DNA of 24,832 bases from CAYRGQ01 sp964423925 (GCA_964423925.1 CAYRGQ010000043.1:1-24832); one strand, 5' to 3'. Shown: positions 8,734 through 17,267, numbered from the stretch's first letter. Program-made: numbers and translations. Notes: generated from the letters alone by a model not told the origin.

Positions 8734-9153
8734 AAGTGAATGCTACTATGTTATGGCCCGCGCCCGACGCCAAAATGGCAGTTTGTGGGCCGGCGATTAT
8801 ATCGTTGTTGTTGGTAGGCTACTATTGCAAGTGTTATGCCAATACGGAGATTGCGCCGGCAAGCGCAGCCATGCTTGGCATATGGCATGGGCTCCCTGAA
8901 AAAAAGTCAGGATTTTTGGATGTGGGGTTCGAACCTGTTCGCATGGAAGTGAATGTAAATTCCAATAGCCGTTGATCTGATAACCGGCTTATGACTTGTG
9001 ATTTTTTCACCCAGGGATAATAAATTAGTTCGTATCGGGTTATAGTTGTGGATTTGTAGCACAGTTATTGCTAGATTCGGAACTGGAGGCTTCCGCCTGC
9101 CCGGAATCAGGGCTGGAGAGCATCCGGCGTAGTGAACATCTAAAAGTATTCTA
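8734..9153. other. 420-base intergenic region between divergent lon and the TPR gene
   Basis: This region should contain the promoters of two divergent genes. On the + strand, TGGATTTG (9049-9056) is one base off TAnnTTTG, with TTAG 20 bases before it; this is a weak promoter candidate for the TPR gene. Bases 9075-9107 can fold, giving that gene a leader of about 90 bases. An open frame from GTG 8736 to 8975 would encode 79 residues, but it overlaps the lon upstream region, resembles no family I know and is judged spurious. Nothing else was recognised. Confidence 0.5.
9075..9107 (+). other. Imperfect hairpin in the TPR-gene leader
   Basis: ATTCGG (9075-9080) pairs with CCGGAAT (9101-9107) with one bulged G. 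An inner AGGC-TTCC-GCCT hairpin sits at 9087-9098. There is no T-run after it, so it is not a terminator. A role in mRNA stability or control is inference. Confidence 0.3.
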
Positions 9154-9825
9154 ATGAAGTATAATCATCCCAATCCAGTGAAGAAAAAAATGCAATGGGT
9201 AGCCATGGCGATCATGTCGTTATTCATGGTGTCTGTAGCCAACGCCCAGTCTACCGAAACCGTGCACAGTAATCCGAATGTACGCCTAGGAGAGAAGGCC
9301 CTGCTTGACAGCGATTTTAAAACCGCTGCCAGCTACTTGAAAAAGGCGCTTCCTGCCGAGGCGAATGATCCGAATGTGTTGTACATGCTGGGATATTCAG
9401 AATACCACAGTGGCGACTTCCGGGGTGCGGTGCAGTCTTTCCAGAAGGTAATCGAGTTGGCACCCGAAAACCCTACCGCGTATTATTATCGGGCCAAGGC
9501 AAATAACACGCTGGCAGTGAGCACGGAAATTAAATCAACGAACGCCAATCGTGAACGCATGCTGAACGAGGCAATCACTGACTATACGAGAGCAATTGAG
9601 TTGACGCCGAAGGACGTGAAGCTCTATCAAAACAGAGCGGTAGCGTATCGCGACCTAGGTATCCTCTTGGGAACTGCCGGTACGCCAAATTTCAACAAGG
9701 CGAAAGCTGCAGAGGCCTATGATAAGTCGATTGTTGACTTTGAGGAGGTGTTGAAGATCACGCCGGGTAAAAAGGATATTGAGACAGAAATCAAGAAAGC
9801 TAAGGTATATCGCGACAATCTGTAG
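9154..9825 (+). CDS. Secreted tetratricopeptide-repeat protein
   Basis: A 223-residue protein. A lysine-rich start and hydrophobic segment (residues 13-30) end in ANAQ, so signal peptidase I cleavage after residue 31 or so is likely and the protein is periplasmic or outer-membrane associated. TPR helices follow: about 43-68, then 75-105 (with LAPENPTAYYYRAKA), 138-168 (ELTPKDVKLYQNRAVAYRDL) and 183-205. TPRs mediate protein-protein contacts; no enzymatic domain is present. An in-frame ATG at 9190 would shorten the protein by 12 residues but keep the signal core. The gene stands alone with its own terminator; its partner is unknown. Confidence 0.85.
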   Translation: MKYNHPNPVKKKMQWVAMAIMSLFMVSVANAQSTETVHSNPNVRLGEKALLDSDFKTAASYLKKALPAEANDPNVLYMLGYSEYHSGDFRGAVQSFQKVIELAPENPTAYYYRAKANNTLAVSTEIKSTNANRERMLNEAITDYTRAIELTPKDVKLYQNRAVAYRDLGILLGTAGTPNFNKAKAAEAYDKSIVDFEEVLKITPGKKDIETEIKKAKVYRDNL

Positions 9826-9846
9826 TTGACGATTATACTGATGAAG

Positions 9847-9884
9847 AAAAAGGCGAGCCTCGACATATGAGGCTCGCCTTTTTT
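9847..9884. terminator. Bidirectional terminator shared by the TPR gene and susD
   Basis: A perfect 15-bp inverted repeat (9847-9861 with 9869-9883) around a 7-base loop, with an A-run on the left and a T-run on the right. It can therefore end transcripts from both converging genes. It lies 22 bases after the TPR stop and 28 bases after the susD stop. Confidence 0.92.
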
Positions 9885-9911
9885 ATTGCGCTTATTCCTA
9901 AGTGCCGAGGG

Positions 9912-11627
9912 TTAGTTGTTTTGTGTCAACGCTCCCGCACTCCGGTCAATTTGTTCTTGAGGAATCGGAAACTGGTGGTTGCGCTCCGAAAAGGTTAGCC
10001 CTAGGTAGGCTGCGATGATGCTTCCTTCAAAGGCTGAATAGCCCTCGAGCGTTTCCTTGGCAATGCCCCAACGTACAAGATCAAAGAAGCGGTGTCCCTC
10101 AAGAGCTAGCTCCAGGCGGCGCTCCGTTCGAATCGCGTCAAGCGCGTACTCCTTATTCGGGAACGATGGATAGGGCTGAACGTTGTAGGCAGCCGCAGGT
10201 GTGCCGCCAATGGTTTTCACTGGGAGGGCGGCCGCTCTGTTGCGGACGTCGTTCACCCGCGCCAATGCGTAAGCAAGATCACCCGTTTCTGCCGCACATT
10301 CCGCGGCCATGAGATATACATCGGCCAATCGAATGATGTTAACATCGAGTGCGGTTACGTAATTGACACCGCCTGATTGCGTATTTCCGGGGAAGTCCGC
10401 TTGGTGAATCATGTGTTTATAACCGACGAACGGTCCACCAAAGGCAGGATCACGGAGCCAATCATCGCCCGGCATAATGCCCCAGTCTTTGTATGGCACG
10501 CCCCTACGCCCAACGGTATAGTCCAACCGCGGATCCACGGCGAGCGTTTTATCCACCTCGTAGTTGGTTTTTGCCGCTCCTGTAAGACCGAAATCCGATT
10601 TGTAAGGATTGGTCCGGTATGAGCCGTCAAGCATGGGAAGGCCACTTGCGGTCACCCGAAACGAGTTGACCAAGTCAAAACTTGGGTTGAAGAAGCCGCA
10701 GCAGTTAGCCGGTGCTGAGCCATACAGTCCGCCCAACATATCACCCACGTTTGCGTTGTCGCCACCACCGTTTGGATTAATGGCATGCTGAGCGGTGAAG
10801 ATCGCCTCCGGACCATTTTCCGTATTCACGTCAAAGTTGTTTAGGAAGGGCAAGGTCACTAGGCTGGGCCGCGACGCGATCACTTCTTTAAACACGGCCA
10901 ATGCTTCCGTATACTTCTTTTGGTAGAGATATACTTTGCCGAGATAGGCCTTAGCGGCGATGCGATCCACACGCCCCACGTCTCCGAGTGGCTTCTCGTC
11001 CGTCAGGTTTTGGACGGCGAATTGGAAGTCGGCTTCGATTTTTGGAAGCACGTCGACGTTGTTCGGTACTTGCGCCGCTTCGGTCGTCGATAAGGTTTCA
11101 TCGATATATGGGATGTTCCTAAACACGCGCCACAGGAAGAAATAGTAGTGTCCGCGCAGCATTTTTGCCTCGGCCTCGATTTCGCTGGCGCGCTGGTCGG
11201 AGAAGCGGTCGCCATCACCTGCTTGTACTTGTTGGAGCGAGCGCAGGGTAGTGTTGCAACGCGTGATTCCCTCGTAGTAGTTGTTCCACATCGTAGATAG
11301 GTGCTCGTTGACGCTGATCGCGGTATGGCGTTCGATATCAAACATCACAGCCTGGTCTGCCAGCTCGCTTCCTTTGTGTGCGTTGTCTCCCGCTACTTCT
11401 CCAAACAGCCATTGGCTGGGCGCAGAGGCGTAGTTTCCCCACGTCCCGTCACGGTTGCCGTTCATCAAGCCGTAGGCGCCAATCAGCGTCCACTCTACCG
11501 CTTTGGTATTGGTTACCTGTTCGTCGGTCAATTGCCCCTGCGGACTTCGGTTCAGGAAGTCGTCACTGCAACCTGCCATGATACCTAATAGTACTGCCGC
11601 GATAATTATTTTATACCCTTGTTTCAT
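9912..11627 (-). CDS. SusD/RagB-family outer-membrane nutrient-binding lipoprotein
   Basis: A 571-residue partner of the SusC transporter encoded just upstream. SusD proteins sit on the cell surface as a lid over the SusC barrel and capture the substrate. The N-terminus has a lipoprotein signal ending in the lipobox IMAGC (Cys20), and acidic residues follow the cysteine (SDD), as is usual for surface export in this phylum. The family hallmark HRFFDLVRWG lies near the C-terminus, followed by HQFPIPQEQID. The body is helical with TPR-like repeats. The gene lies 42 bases after susC and ends at a strong terminator, so it closes the operon. The ligand cannot be predicted. Confidence 0.95.
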   Translation of the reverse strand: MKQGYKIIIAAVLLGIMAGCSDDFLNRSPQGQLTDEQVTNTKAVEWTLIGAYGLMNGNRDGTWGNYASAPSQWLFGEVAGDNAHKGSELADQAVMFDIERHTAISVNEHLSTMWNNYYEGITRCNTTLRSLQQVQAGDGDRFSDQRASEIEAEAKMLRGHYYFFLWRVFRNIPYIDETLSTTEAAQVPNNVDVLPKIEADFQFAVQNLTDEKPLGDVGRVDRIAAKAYLGKVYLYQKKYTEALAVFKEVIASRPSLVTLPFLNNFDVNTENGPEAIFTAQHAINPNGGGDNANVGDMLGGLYGSAPANCCGFFNPSFDLVNSFRVTASGLPMLDGSYRTNPYKSDFGLTGAAKTNYEVDKTLAVDPRLDYTVGRRGVPYKDWGIMPGDDWLRDPAFGGPFVGYKHMIHQADFPGNTQSGGVNYVTALDVNIIRLADVYLMAAECAAETGDLAYALARVNDVRNRAAALPVKTIGGTPAAAYNVQPYPSFPNKEYALDAIRTERRLELALEGHRFFDLVRWGIAKETLEGYSAFEGSIIAAYLGLTFSERNHQFPIPQEQIDRSAGALTQNN

Positions 11628-11669
11628 GTTGATTTCTTTTTGTCGTTCAATACTCTTCGTAACACTCCA

Positions 11670-14600
11670 TTAAAAAGTAACGCTTACTCCCAATAGGTAC
11701 TGGCGAGGCACGGGATATACGCCCATATCCACCCCGGGGCCGGTGAAGGTCGAGGAGTACTGGCTTACTTCTGGATCCATGCCGCTATAGCCGGTAATCG
11801 TAAATAGGTTGGTTGCGCTTGCATACACCCGCAGGTTGGATAGGCGTCCCTGTAAAACGTTGCTGGTAGGGAAGGAATAGCCCAGTTGCAAGTTTCGCAT
11901 CCGGAAGAAGCTCCCATCTTGCACGTAGTAGCTCGACGACTGGTACTCGATTGTGGGAGCGTTAGCGTGTGCCGACGGAATCATGCTGGTGGGGTTATCC
12001 TGGCTCCACGCATCCAGAACGCGCGTGCTGACTGCGCCGGGGAATGCATAGAAATCCGTGTATTGGCGTGTCAGGTCGAAGAGGTCGTTTCCTTGCGATC
12101 CGTTGAAGAACATACTCACGTCAAACCGTTTCCAGGCGGCGTTCAGGCTGAGTGAATAAATAAAATCCGGGTGCGGGTTGCCAATGACGGTCCGGTCGTG
12201 TCCATCGATTACGCCATCGGGCACGTCGTCCGGGCCAGAAATATCCGCAAATCTGAAGCCACCTACGCGCGCCCCGCCATAGGAAGCGCTATTGGCTATT
12301 TCGGCCTCATTTTGATAAATGCCGTCCACTTGATAACCGTAGAACGACCCCATCGGTACACCCGCCTTCATCACGGAAGTCGTGACGCCGCGCAACGTGA
12401 GGTAGGGCTGTTCGTTGACGGTGGGAGCCAGTTGTACCATGGTGTTTTTGTAGTGGGAGAAAAATACGCCCACGTCAAATTGGAAGGCTTCATCATCTCC
12501 ATCAGGTCGATAGTGATAATTGACCGACGCCTCCACCCCGGTGTTTTTCATGTCGCCCGAGTTGACGAAGGGAGACGATCCCGTACCCACGGCTGCGGCC
12601 GGTTGCGGAACGGGGTAAAGCACACCCGAGGTGCGTCGATCAAACCATTCGATTGCACCGTCGATCGAGTTATTCAGCACGCTGAAGTCGAGACCCACGT
12701 TGATGGATTTCAATTCTTCCCACTTCACGCCCGGGTTGTCATATGCGTTGGTCCACAGGCCGCTTGCCAGGCTGTTTCCACCGCTGATGGGGTAAAAGGA
12801 CTGGTTGGTGCCCGAAGCGAATCTCCGCACGAATTGGAACGAGGGTATGCGCTGGTTACCGGTGAGGCCATATCCGGCGCGTAGTTTGAGGTCGTCGATC
12901 CATGTCGCGTTGCTCATGAACTCTTCGCTCGACAGGCGCCATGCCGCGCTGGCGGCAGGGAATACCCCGTAGCGGTTATCGGGGCCGAAGTTTGATGAGC
13001 CGTCGCGGCGCACGGTGGCCGACAGGATGTAGCGTTCGTCAAACGAGTAATCGGCGCGCCCAAAAATGGAAAACAAGGCACCTTCCGAACCCGAGCTGCG
13101 GCCCGAGGTAATGGCGGCGGTATTGAGATAGTAATAGTTCATATCGCCGGATATGAAGAAGTCATTTCCCACACCGCCTAGCTCGTGCCACTTCGACTCC
13201 ACCGCTTCGGTTCCTGCCAGCACGGTCAGGGCATGCTTCTCATTAAATATATTCCGGTAGGTCAGTGTATTGGTCCACGTCCATTCCGTATTATGTCCTT
13301 GCCACTCGTTCAAGCTGTTATTGGTGAAGTTGCCTTCGGAGCGCTCGGGGTTAGGGTAGGAAATCGAGTTGCCGTCGTAGGTTTCGTAGCGTAGGCCGTA
13401 CGTGGTCCGGAAGTTCAAACCTTCAATCAACTTGATGTCTGCAAATGCCGTCCCAAAAAACTGTCCACTATTGTTGATGTTGTCTTTGGCACGATACAGT
13501 ACGGCAAGTGGGTTGTCGGCATTGCCGAGGCGGTTGCCGTTGGTGCCCGCAAAGTTGCCCATGATATCATACACCGGGACAATCGTCTGTATGCGGTAAG
13601 CCCAGCCAATGGGAGAGCCTTCGCCTTGATAGTTGCCCGCTTGGTTTACGTTCACGCCGAAGCCGTTGCCGCGCGTATGCGAATACTGCATGTTTTCACC
13701 GATGGTGACGCGGTCGTCCCAAAAGCTGAAGGTCGTGTTGCTCCGAATGTTGTAGCGCTCGAAACCAGTATGCTTGTAAGTGCCTTGTTGTTTGAAAGCG
13801 CTGCCGCTAATGGCATAGGTTGCGCTTTCGCTTCCGCCGAGGATGCTTAACTGGTAGTTTTGCATGGGTGCGTCTCGTGTGATCTCGTCGAACCAGTTAG
13901 TACCCTCCTTGTTTGCGCGAGTAATCTGGTAGAACTGGGCGGGATCCATCACGTAGTTATACCGCGAGGGGTCGGCGTCTGCGGCTGTCACCTCGTGGCC
14001 GGTCTTGCTTCCCGCCAGTAAGTAATCCGGCAGCACGGGATTGTTGGGGTCTGAGCCGTAGTTGGTGCCAGACGTTTCGCTGGTGCCGGGCGTGATGCCG
14101 GCATTCCTGAACCGACGGTAGACGTACTCTCCGAACTGCTGCGGGTTCAGGAATTCCGGAAACCGCGCTCGGTTTGGGTTTTGGATGCCGTAGTATGATT
14201 CAAAGGTCACTTTCGGGGCGCCTTTTTGGCCGCGTCGCGTGGTGATAATGACGACGCCGTTATTTGCCCGTGCTCCGTATATGGAGGCTGCCGACGCATC
14301 CTTCAACACCTGCATGGATTCGATATCATTCGAGTTCAACCATCCGAGTTTACCCTCATAGGGCATACCGTCGATCACGTAGAGTGGGTCGTTGTTGTTG
14401 ATGGTACTGAAACCGCGAATCCGGATTTGGGGAGTAGCGCCGGGTGCGCCGTCGTTGATGATCTGGACGCCAGTGGCTTTACCCTGAAGTGCTTCAATGG
14501 GGCTGGCGGCAGGTTGTTGTTTCAAGTTGGAAACATCCACAACGGCTACCGACCCTGTGAGGTCGCGCACACGCTGGGTGGAGTATCCCGTCACGATAAC

Positions 14601-15212
14601 CTCGTCCAGCAGTCGCTGAGCGGGTTCCAAACGGATTGTATAGGCGGTACGGGCGCTGTCCACCACGAACTCCTGCGTAGTAAAGCCAATATAACTCACC
14701 TCAATAATCTCGCTGGGATATACATTGAGCGTAAAACGGCCCCATTCGTCCGTGCTCGTGCCTCGCCCGGAGCCTTTGACCCGCACGGCGGCACCGAGGA
14801 TAGGCGCTTCGTCTTCACTATTCGTCACTACCCCGTTTATTGTAAACTCTTGGGCAATGCTGTATAGCAGTACTTTGTCTTTTTCGACCTTGTAGCCTAT
14901 CCCCAGTGGAACAAACACCTCCTGAAGAACGGTGGCGAGATCCCGGTCGACCTGGCGGACTCTCACTTTCCGGTCGGCCCGGATGGTGGACGAGCTGTAA
15001 ATAAACCGTACTTGCGATTGGTGTTCGAGGGCGCTGATCATGTTTTTGATGGAAACTTGTTGCGCCGAGAAGGTGACTCGCTTGTCCAACGTACCTTGTG
15101 CGTCCGCGCCAGTCGCATACGCCGATAACCCGACAATTGTGGTCATAAAAGCGTATAAAAAGGTAAGTCTCATCGCTGTTAGAGTTAGAGCAATAATTCG
15201 TTCTTTTTTCAT
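11670..15212 (-). CDS. SusC/RagA-family TonB-dependent transporter with N-terminal STN domain
   Basis: A 1180-residue outer-membrane importer. It has a signal peptide (about residues 1-39, ending GADAQ), then an STN domain (about 40-115), the periplasmic signalling module that contacts FecR-type anti-sigma factors. Next come a carboxypeptidase-regulatory-like domain (about 127-210), a plug (about 215-330, with IRGFSTINNNDPLYVIDGMP) and a 22-strand-type barrel ending in LLGVSVTF with the expected terminal Phe. STN together with the adjacent fecR and sigma gene implies cell-surface signalling: substrate binding releases the sigma factor to activate this operon. No TAnnTTTG site was seen upstream, consistent with use of an ECF promoter. 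The leader overlaps a putative antisense RNA. Confidence 0.96.
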   Translation of the reverse strand: MKKERIIALTLTAMRLTFLYAFMTTIVGLSAYATGADAQGTLDKRVTFSAQQVSIKNMISALEHQSQVRFIYSSSTIRADRKVRVRQVDRDLATVLQEVFVPLGIGYKVEKDKVLLYSIAQEFTINGVVTNSEDEAPILGAAVRVKGSGRGTSTDEWGRFTLNVYPSEIIEVSYIGFTTQEFVVDSARTAYTIRLEPAQRLLDEVIVTGYSTQRVRDLTGSVAVVDVSNLKQQPAASPIEALQGKATGVQIINDGAPGATPQIRIRGFSTINNNDPLYVIDGMPYEGKLGWLNSNDIESMQVLKDASAASIYGARANNGVVIITTRRGQKGAPKVTFESYYGIQNPNRARFPEFLNPQQFGEYVYRRFRNAGITPGTSETSGTNYGSDPNNPVLPDYLLAGSKTGHEVTAADADPSRYNYVMDPAQFYQITRANKEGTNWFDEITRDAPMQNYQLSILGGSESATYAISGSAFKQQGTYKHTGFERYNIRSNTTFSFWDDRVTIGENMQYSHTRGNGFGVNVNQAGNYQGEGSPIGWAYRIQTIVPVYDIMGNFAGTNGNRLGNADNPLAVLYRAKDNINNSGQFFGTAFADIKLIEGLNFRTTYGLRYETYDGNSISYPNPERSEGNFTNNSLNEWQGHNTEWTWTNTLTYRNIFNEKHALTVLAGTEAVESKWHELGGVGNDFFISGDMNYYYLNTAAITSGRSSGSEGALFSIFGRADYSFDERYILSATVRRDGSSNFGPDNRYGVFPAASAAWRLSSEEFMSNATWIDDLKLRAGYGLTGNQRIPSFQFVRRFASGTNQSFYPISGGNSLASGLWTNAYDNPGVKWEELKSINVGLDFSVLNNSIDGAIEWFDRRTSGVLYPVPQPAAAVGTGSSPFVNSGDMKNTGVEASVNYHYRPDGDDEAFQFDVGVFFSHYKNTMVQLAPTVNEQPYLTLRGVTTSVMKAGVPMGSFYGYQVDGIYQNEAEIANSASYGGARVGGFRFADISGPDDVPDGVIDGHDRTVIGNPHPDFIYSLSLNAAWKRFDVSMFFNGSQGNDLFDLTRQYTDFYAFPGAVSTRVLDAWSQDNPTSMIPSAHANAPTIEYQSSSYYVQDGSFFRMRNLQLGYSFPTSNVLQGRLSNLRVYASATNLFTITGYSGMDPEVSQYSSTFTGPGVDMGVYPVPRQYLLGVSVTF

Positions 15213-15224
15213 ATTTTTGAAAAA

Positions 15225-15320
15225 TTTATGGTTTCTAACGTTTTGAACTGTAAATGATCCGAAACGAATAAGTTCCGGAATATTGGGCCGGCAATACCCC
15301 CATATTGCCGGTTTTTTTTG
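15225..15320 (+). ncRNA. Putative cis-antisense RNA over the susC leader
   Basis: The window shows a strong + strand terminator (15288-15319) in a gap where both neighbours are on the - strand, and TATTTTTG (15212-15219), an exact TAnnTTTG match, about 70 bases before the hairpin. The -33 region is weak (TTAG at 15185-15188, spacing 23). A transcript from about 15225 to 15320 would be roughly 95 nt and fully complementary to the susC 5' region. In Bacteroides fragilis, sigma/anti-sigma-controlled SusC operons are reported to carry cis-antisense sRNAs (DonS type) at this place, acting as repressors. That this locus does the same is inference. Confidence 0.4.
15288..15319 (+). terminator. Orphan + strand terminator between fecR and susC
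   Basis: A perfect 9-bp GC-rich stem (CCGGCAATA, 15288-15296, with 15303-15311), a 6-base loop and eight consecutive T on the + strand. On the - strand the hairpin is followed by CCCAATATT, not by a U-run, so it does not serve the fecR-susC direction. The nearest + strand gene upstream ends at 9825 and has its own terminator. Confidence 0.8.
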
Positions 15321-15390
15321 TGTGTCAAGGCTGTTGTTTCTTCATAGTTTTTCGTGTGATTGTTTAGTAATAGTGTGTTTTCGATTAGGA

Positions 15391-16422
15391 TTAGTGCGTT
15401 ATCGTGATGGTCGTGCCCTCCACCTCGTAGCGGCTATTGGTAACGGTGCAGATGATGTCGAGCTGCTCGAAAAAACCGAGGCCGCTGATGTCGCCTGTAA
15501 ACGTAATATCCGACAGACGCTCGTCGGCGCTGACGTCCAATGCGTATAATGCGCTCAATGTTTCGGCCAGGGCCGGTAAGGGGATGTCCGTGTAGGCTTC
15601 GCGTGGGGCGGATATTGTCGATTGTTCGATGCGCACGGGATTGTCCACGATAGCTTCGGCAAGGCTATGGCCGTCCAGCGCGGCACGTTGGTTGGCCGTG
15701 AGGGAGGCTTTCTCCGGTGGAGAAAGGATCCGCTTTATCAAGCTCCGGTCTGCGGCATTGTAAAACACGTCGACCTGTCCGGTATAAACGATTACTTCTC
15801 CGTGCGTGTTCCCTTGTGGCGCTTTGATTCTGAATTTTGTGCCTACTACCCGGGTAATCATCCCTTCGTGAAATACCCAAAATGGATTGCTTAGATCCGC
15901 CTCTACGTTGAAAATGGCATCGCCTATCAGGCGCACCTCGCGTTGCTGCTTAAACTGGTTGGGATATTCGATCGATGCCCCTGGAAAGAGCTCTACTACG
16001 GATTCGTCGGGCAACAAAATGGTGAAAGTCTCTTGCGTATTATTGGTTACCGAGTGGATGTCTTGCTCCATTGCGCGTGTTTCGACAAAGGACGGCTGCA
16101 CCGGATAGCAAATTACCCGGTAATACAAGAACGTGGCGGAGGCAACTATCAAGGCGGTGATGGAGGCTGCGACGATCCATGTCCGTGTACGGCGTGCGCG
16201 TGTGTGTAGGGGAGGAGTATCTGCGTGCTCGATTTCGGCCAGACGGTTTTGGATCTTGTTCCATATTATATCCTCGATGGTGTCCAAATCGTTGGGAGTG
16301 ACTGGCCCTTCGATGTCCTGTCCCAGCATCTGGTACCAATGGTCGACCAATTGTTCCTCTTCCGGCGTGCACCGTCCGTCCAAATACCGTTGTAATAAAC
16401 GGTGGAAATTCTCCCGGCTCAT
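15391..16422 (-). CDS. FecR-family anti-sigma factor (transmembrane regulator)
   Basis: A 343-residue inner-membrane regulator that holds the ECF sigma factor encoded upstream and passes on the signal from the STN domain of SusC. A cytoplasmic N-terminal part (residues 1-80) precedes one transmembrane helix (about 82-103). The periplasmic FecR domain spans about 115-220 and contains LLPDESVVELFPGASIEYP-like sequence and VVGTKFRIK (192-200). A C-terminal DUF4974 domain (about 278-342) ends the protein, the arrangement usual in Bacteroidota. The gene lies 93 bases after the sigma gene and 178 bases before susC. Confidence 0.93.
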   Translation of the reverse strand: MSRENFHRLLQRYLDGRCTPEEEQLVDHWYQMLGQDIEGPVTPNDLDTIEDIIWNKIQNRLAEIEHADTPPLHTRARRTRTWIVAASITALIVASATFLYYRVICYPVQPSFVETRAMEQDIHSVTNNTQETFTILLPDESVVELFPGASIEYPNQFKQQREVRLIGDAIFNVEADLSNPFWVFHEGMITRVVGTKFRIKAPQGNTHGEVIVYTGQVDVFYNAADRSLIKRILSPPEKASLTANQRAALDGHSLAEAIVDNPVRIEQSTISAPREAYTDIPLPALAETLSALYALDVSADERLSDITFTGDISGLGFFEQLDIICTVTNSRYEVEGTTITITH

Positions 16423-16515
16423 GGGTTATGAAAGTTAATTTAGTCTATAATGGCGAGAGCAACGTATGCGCTCTATTAAGGTAAGTCTCGCGAACGCGGC
16501 CTTTCCCTAAAAAAA

Positions 16516-17082
16516 TCAGAAAAAAAGTAGAAGTGAGGAAAGGGGGAGGAAATCCCTTAGCGCCAGTCGCATGGTTTTGAGCGACTGCGTGATGTGATAC
16601 TCGACTGCTTTTTCAGAGAGGTCGAGTTTTCGAGCTATCTCCTTGACGGAATGGTGGTCATTGCGGCTCAGCGTGTATACTTCCCTGGTTTTGGCGGACA
16701 TCATGGCTACGCCCCGGTCTATGGCCGCTTGTAGTTCCTTAGTGCGAAGGCGAAATTCCGTAGACTCGGTGAAGCCAGGCTGGTGGTATAGCGCATGGGT
16801 CATGTAGGCCGATGCGTGGACCTGGGATTTTAGGTGCGTGATGAACTTGAATTGCAGCGCGCGGAACAGATAGCCGGTAAGATTGGTAATGGTTGAAGAC
16901 TTTCGGTTTTCCCATAGCGAAACGAATACCGCTTGGGTCAGATCTTCCGCCAGCTGCGCATCGCCCGAACGCCGAAATACCTGCATATAGCACGGCTTCC
17001 AGTGGCGTTGGTAGAGCGTCTTAAAAGCCGTCTGATCGTCCTGGCTCACCTTACGAAGCAAATCAACGTCCGTTTCAAACAT
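16516..17082 (-). CDS. ECF-type RNA polymerase sigma factor (FecI-like)
   Basis: A 188-residue sigma-70 family protein with only regions 2 and 4, as in extracytoplasmic-function sigma factors. Region 2 spans about residues 20-87 and contains AEDLTQAVFVSLWENR. Region 4 spans about 118-172 and includes a helix-turn-helix around HSVKEIARKLDLSEKAVEYH. It should direct transcription of the downstream susC-susD pair and be held inactive by the FecR protein encoded next. The C-terminal SSLLLFF tail is unusually hydrophobic. A good housekeeping promoter lies just upstream, so the regulator itself appears to be made by the primary sigma factor. Confidence 0.94.
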   Translation of the reverse strand: MFETDVDLLRKVSQDDQTAFKTLYQRHWKPCYMQVFRRSGDAQLAEDLTQAVFVSLWENRKSSTITNLTGYLFRALQFKFITHLKSQVHASAYMTHALYHQPGFTESTEFRLRTKELQAAIDRGVAMMSAKTREVYTLSRNDHHSVKEIARKLDLSEKAVEYHITQSLKTMRLALRDFLPLSSLLLFF

Positions 17083-17115
17083 CTGAACTGGATAGGTATT
17101 TATGAATTGGCATTA

Positions 17116-17147
17116 CAAACCTAACAAAACAGTTACAAAAAACCAAA
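17116..17147 (-). promoter_or_regulatory. Housekeeping promoter of the sigma factor gene
   Basis: Read on the - strand, TTTG (17147-17144) is separated by 20 bases from TAGGTTTG (17123-17116), matching both halves of the Bacteroidota TTTG/TAnnTTTG consensus. It is 33 bases upstream of the ATG at 17082. This is the best promoter match in the window. Confidence 0.7.
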
Positions 17148-17230
17148 CATGCCGGATGCCCCGTTGCTCACAGAGGCGGAAAGCTGGTCTCAAACAAAGC
17201 TCCTTCGAGTACGCTCGGTGTGTGGGCTCG

Positions 17231-17267
17231 AAATAAAAAAGCCACCCAGCGGACACTGGATGGCTTT
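17231..17267 (-). terminator. Terminator of asnS
   Basis: On the - strand, AAAGCCATCCAG (17267-17256) pairs with CTGGGTGGCTTT (17249-17238), with one U-G pair and a 6-base loop, followed by TTTTTTATTT overlapping the stem end. It lies 20 bases after the asnS stop. Confidence 0.85.

Noticed and set aside
8886..8914. Short CCTGA/TCAGG hairpin followed by ATTTTT as a terminator
   Set aside because: Only a 5-bp stem with a 7-base A-rich loop, and no + strand gene precedes it.
8926..8944. GGTTCGAACC-like sequence resembling a tRNA T-arm
   Set aside because: The flanking bases do not form the 5-bp T-stem, and no acceptor, D or anticodon arm can be built around it.
8736..8975. 79-codon ORF starting at GTG just upstream of lon
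   Set aside because: It occupies the lon promoter region, has a non-ATG start, no recognised similarity and mixed composition.
12171..12884. 237-codon + strand ORF, and another of 213 codons at 14226-14867, opposite susC
   Set aside because: Antisense shadows of a clear SusC coding sequence; no signal, domain or start context.
15288..15319. Reading the hairpin as the fecR terminator on the - strand
   Set aside because: On the - strand the stem is followed by CCCAATATT and preceded by A8, so the U-run needed for - strand termination is missing.
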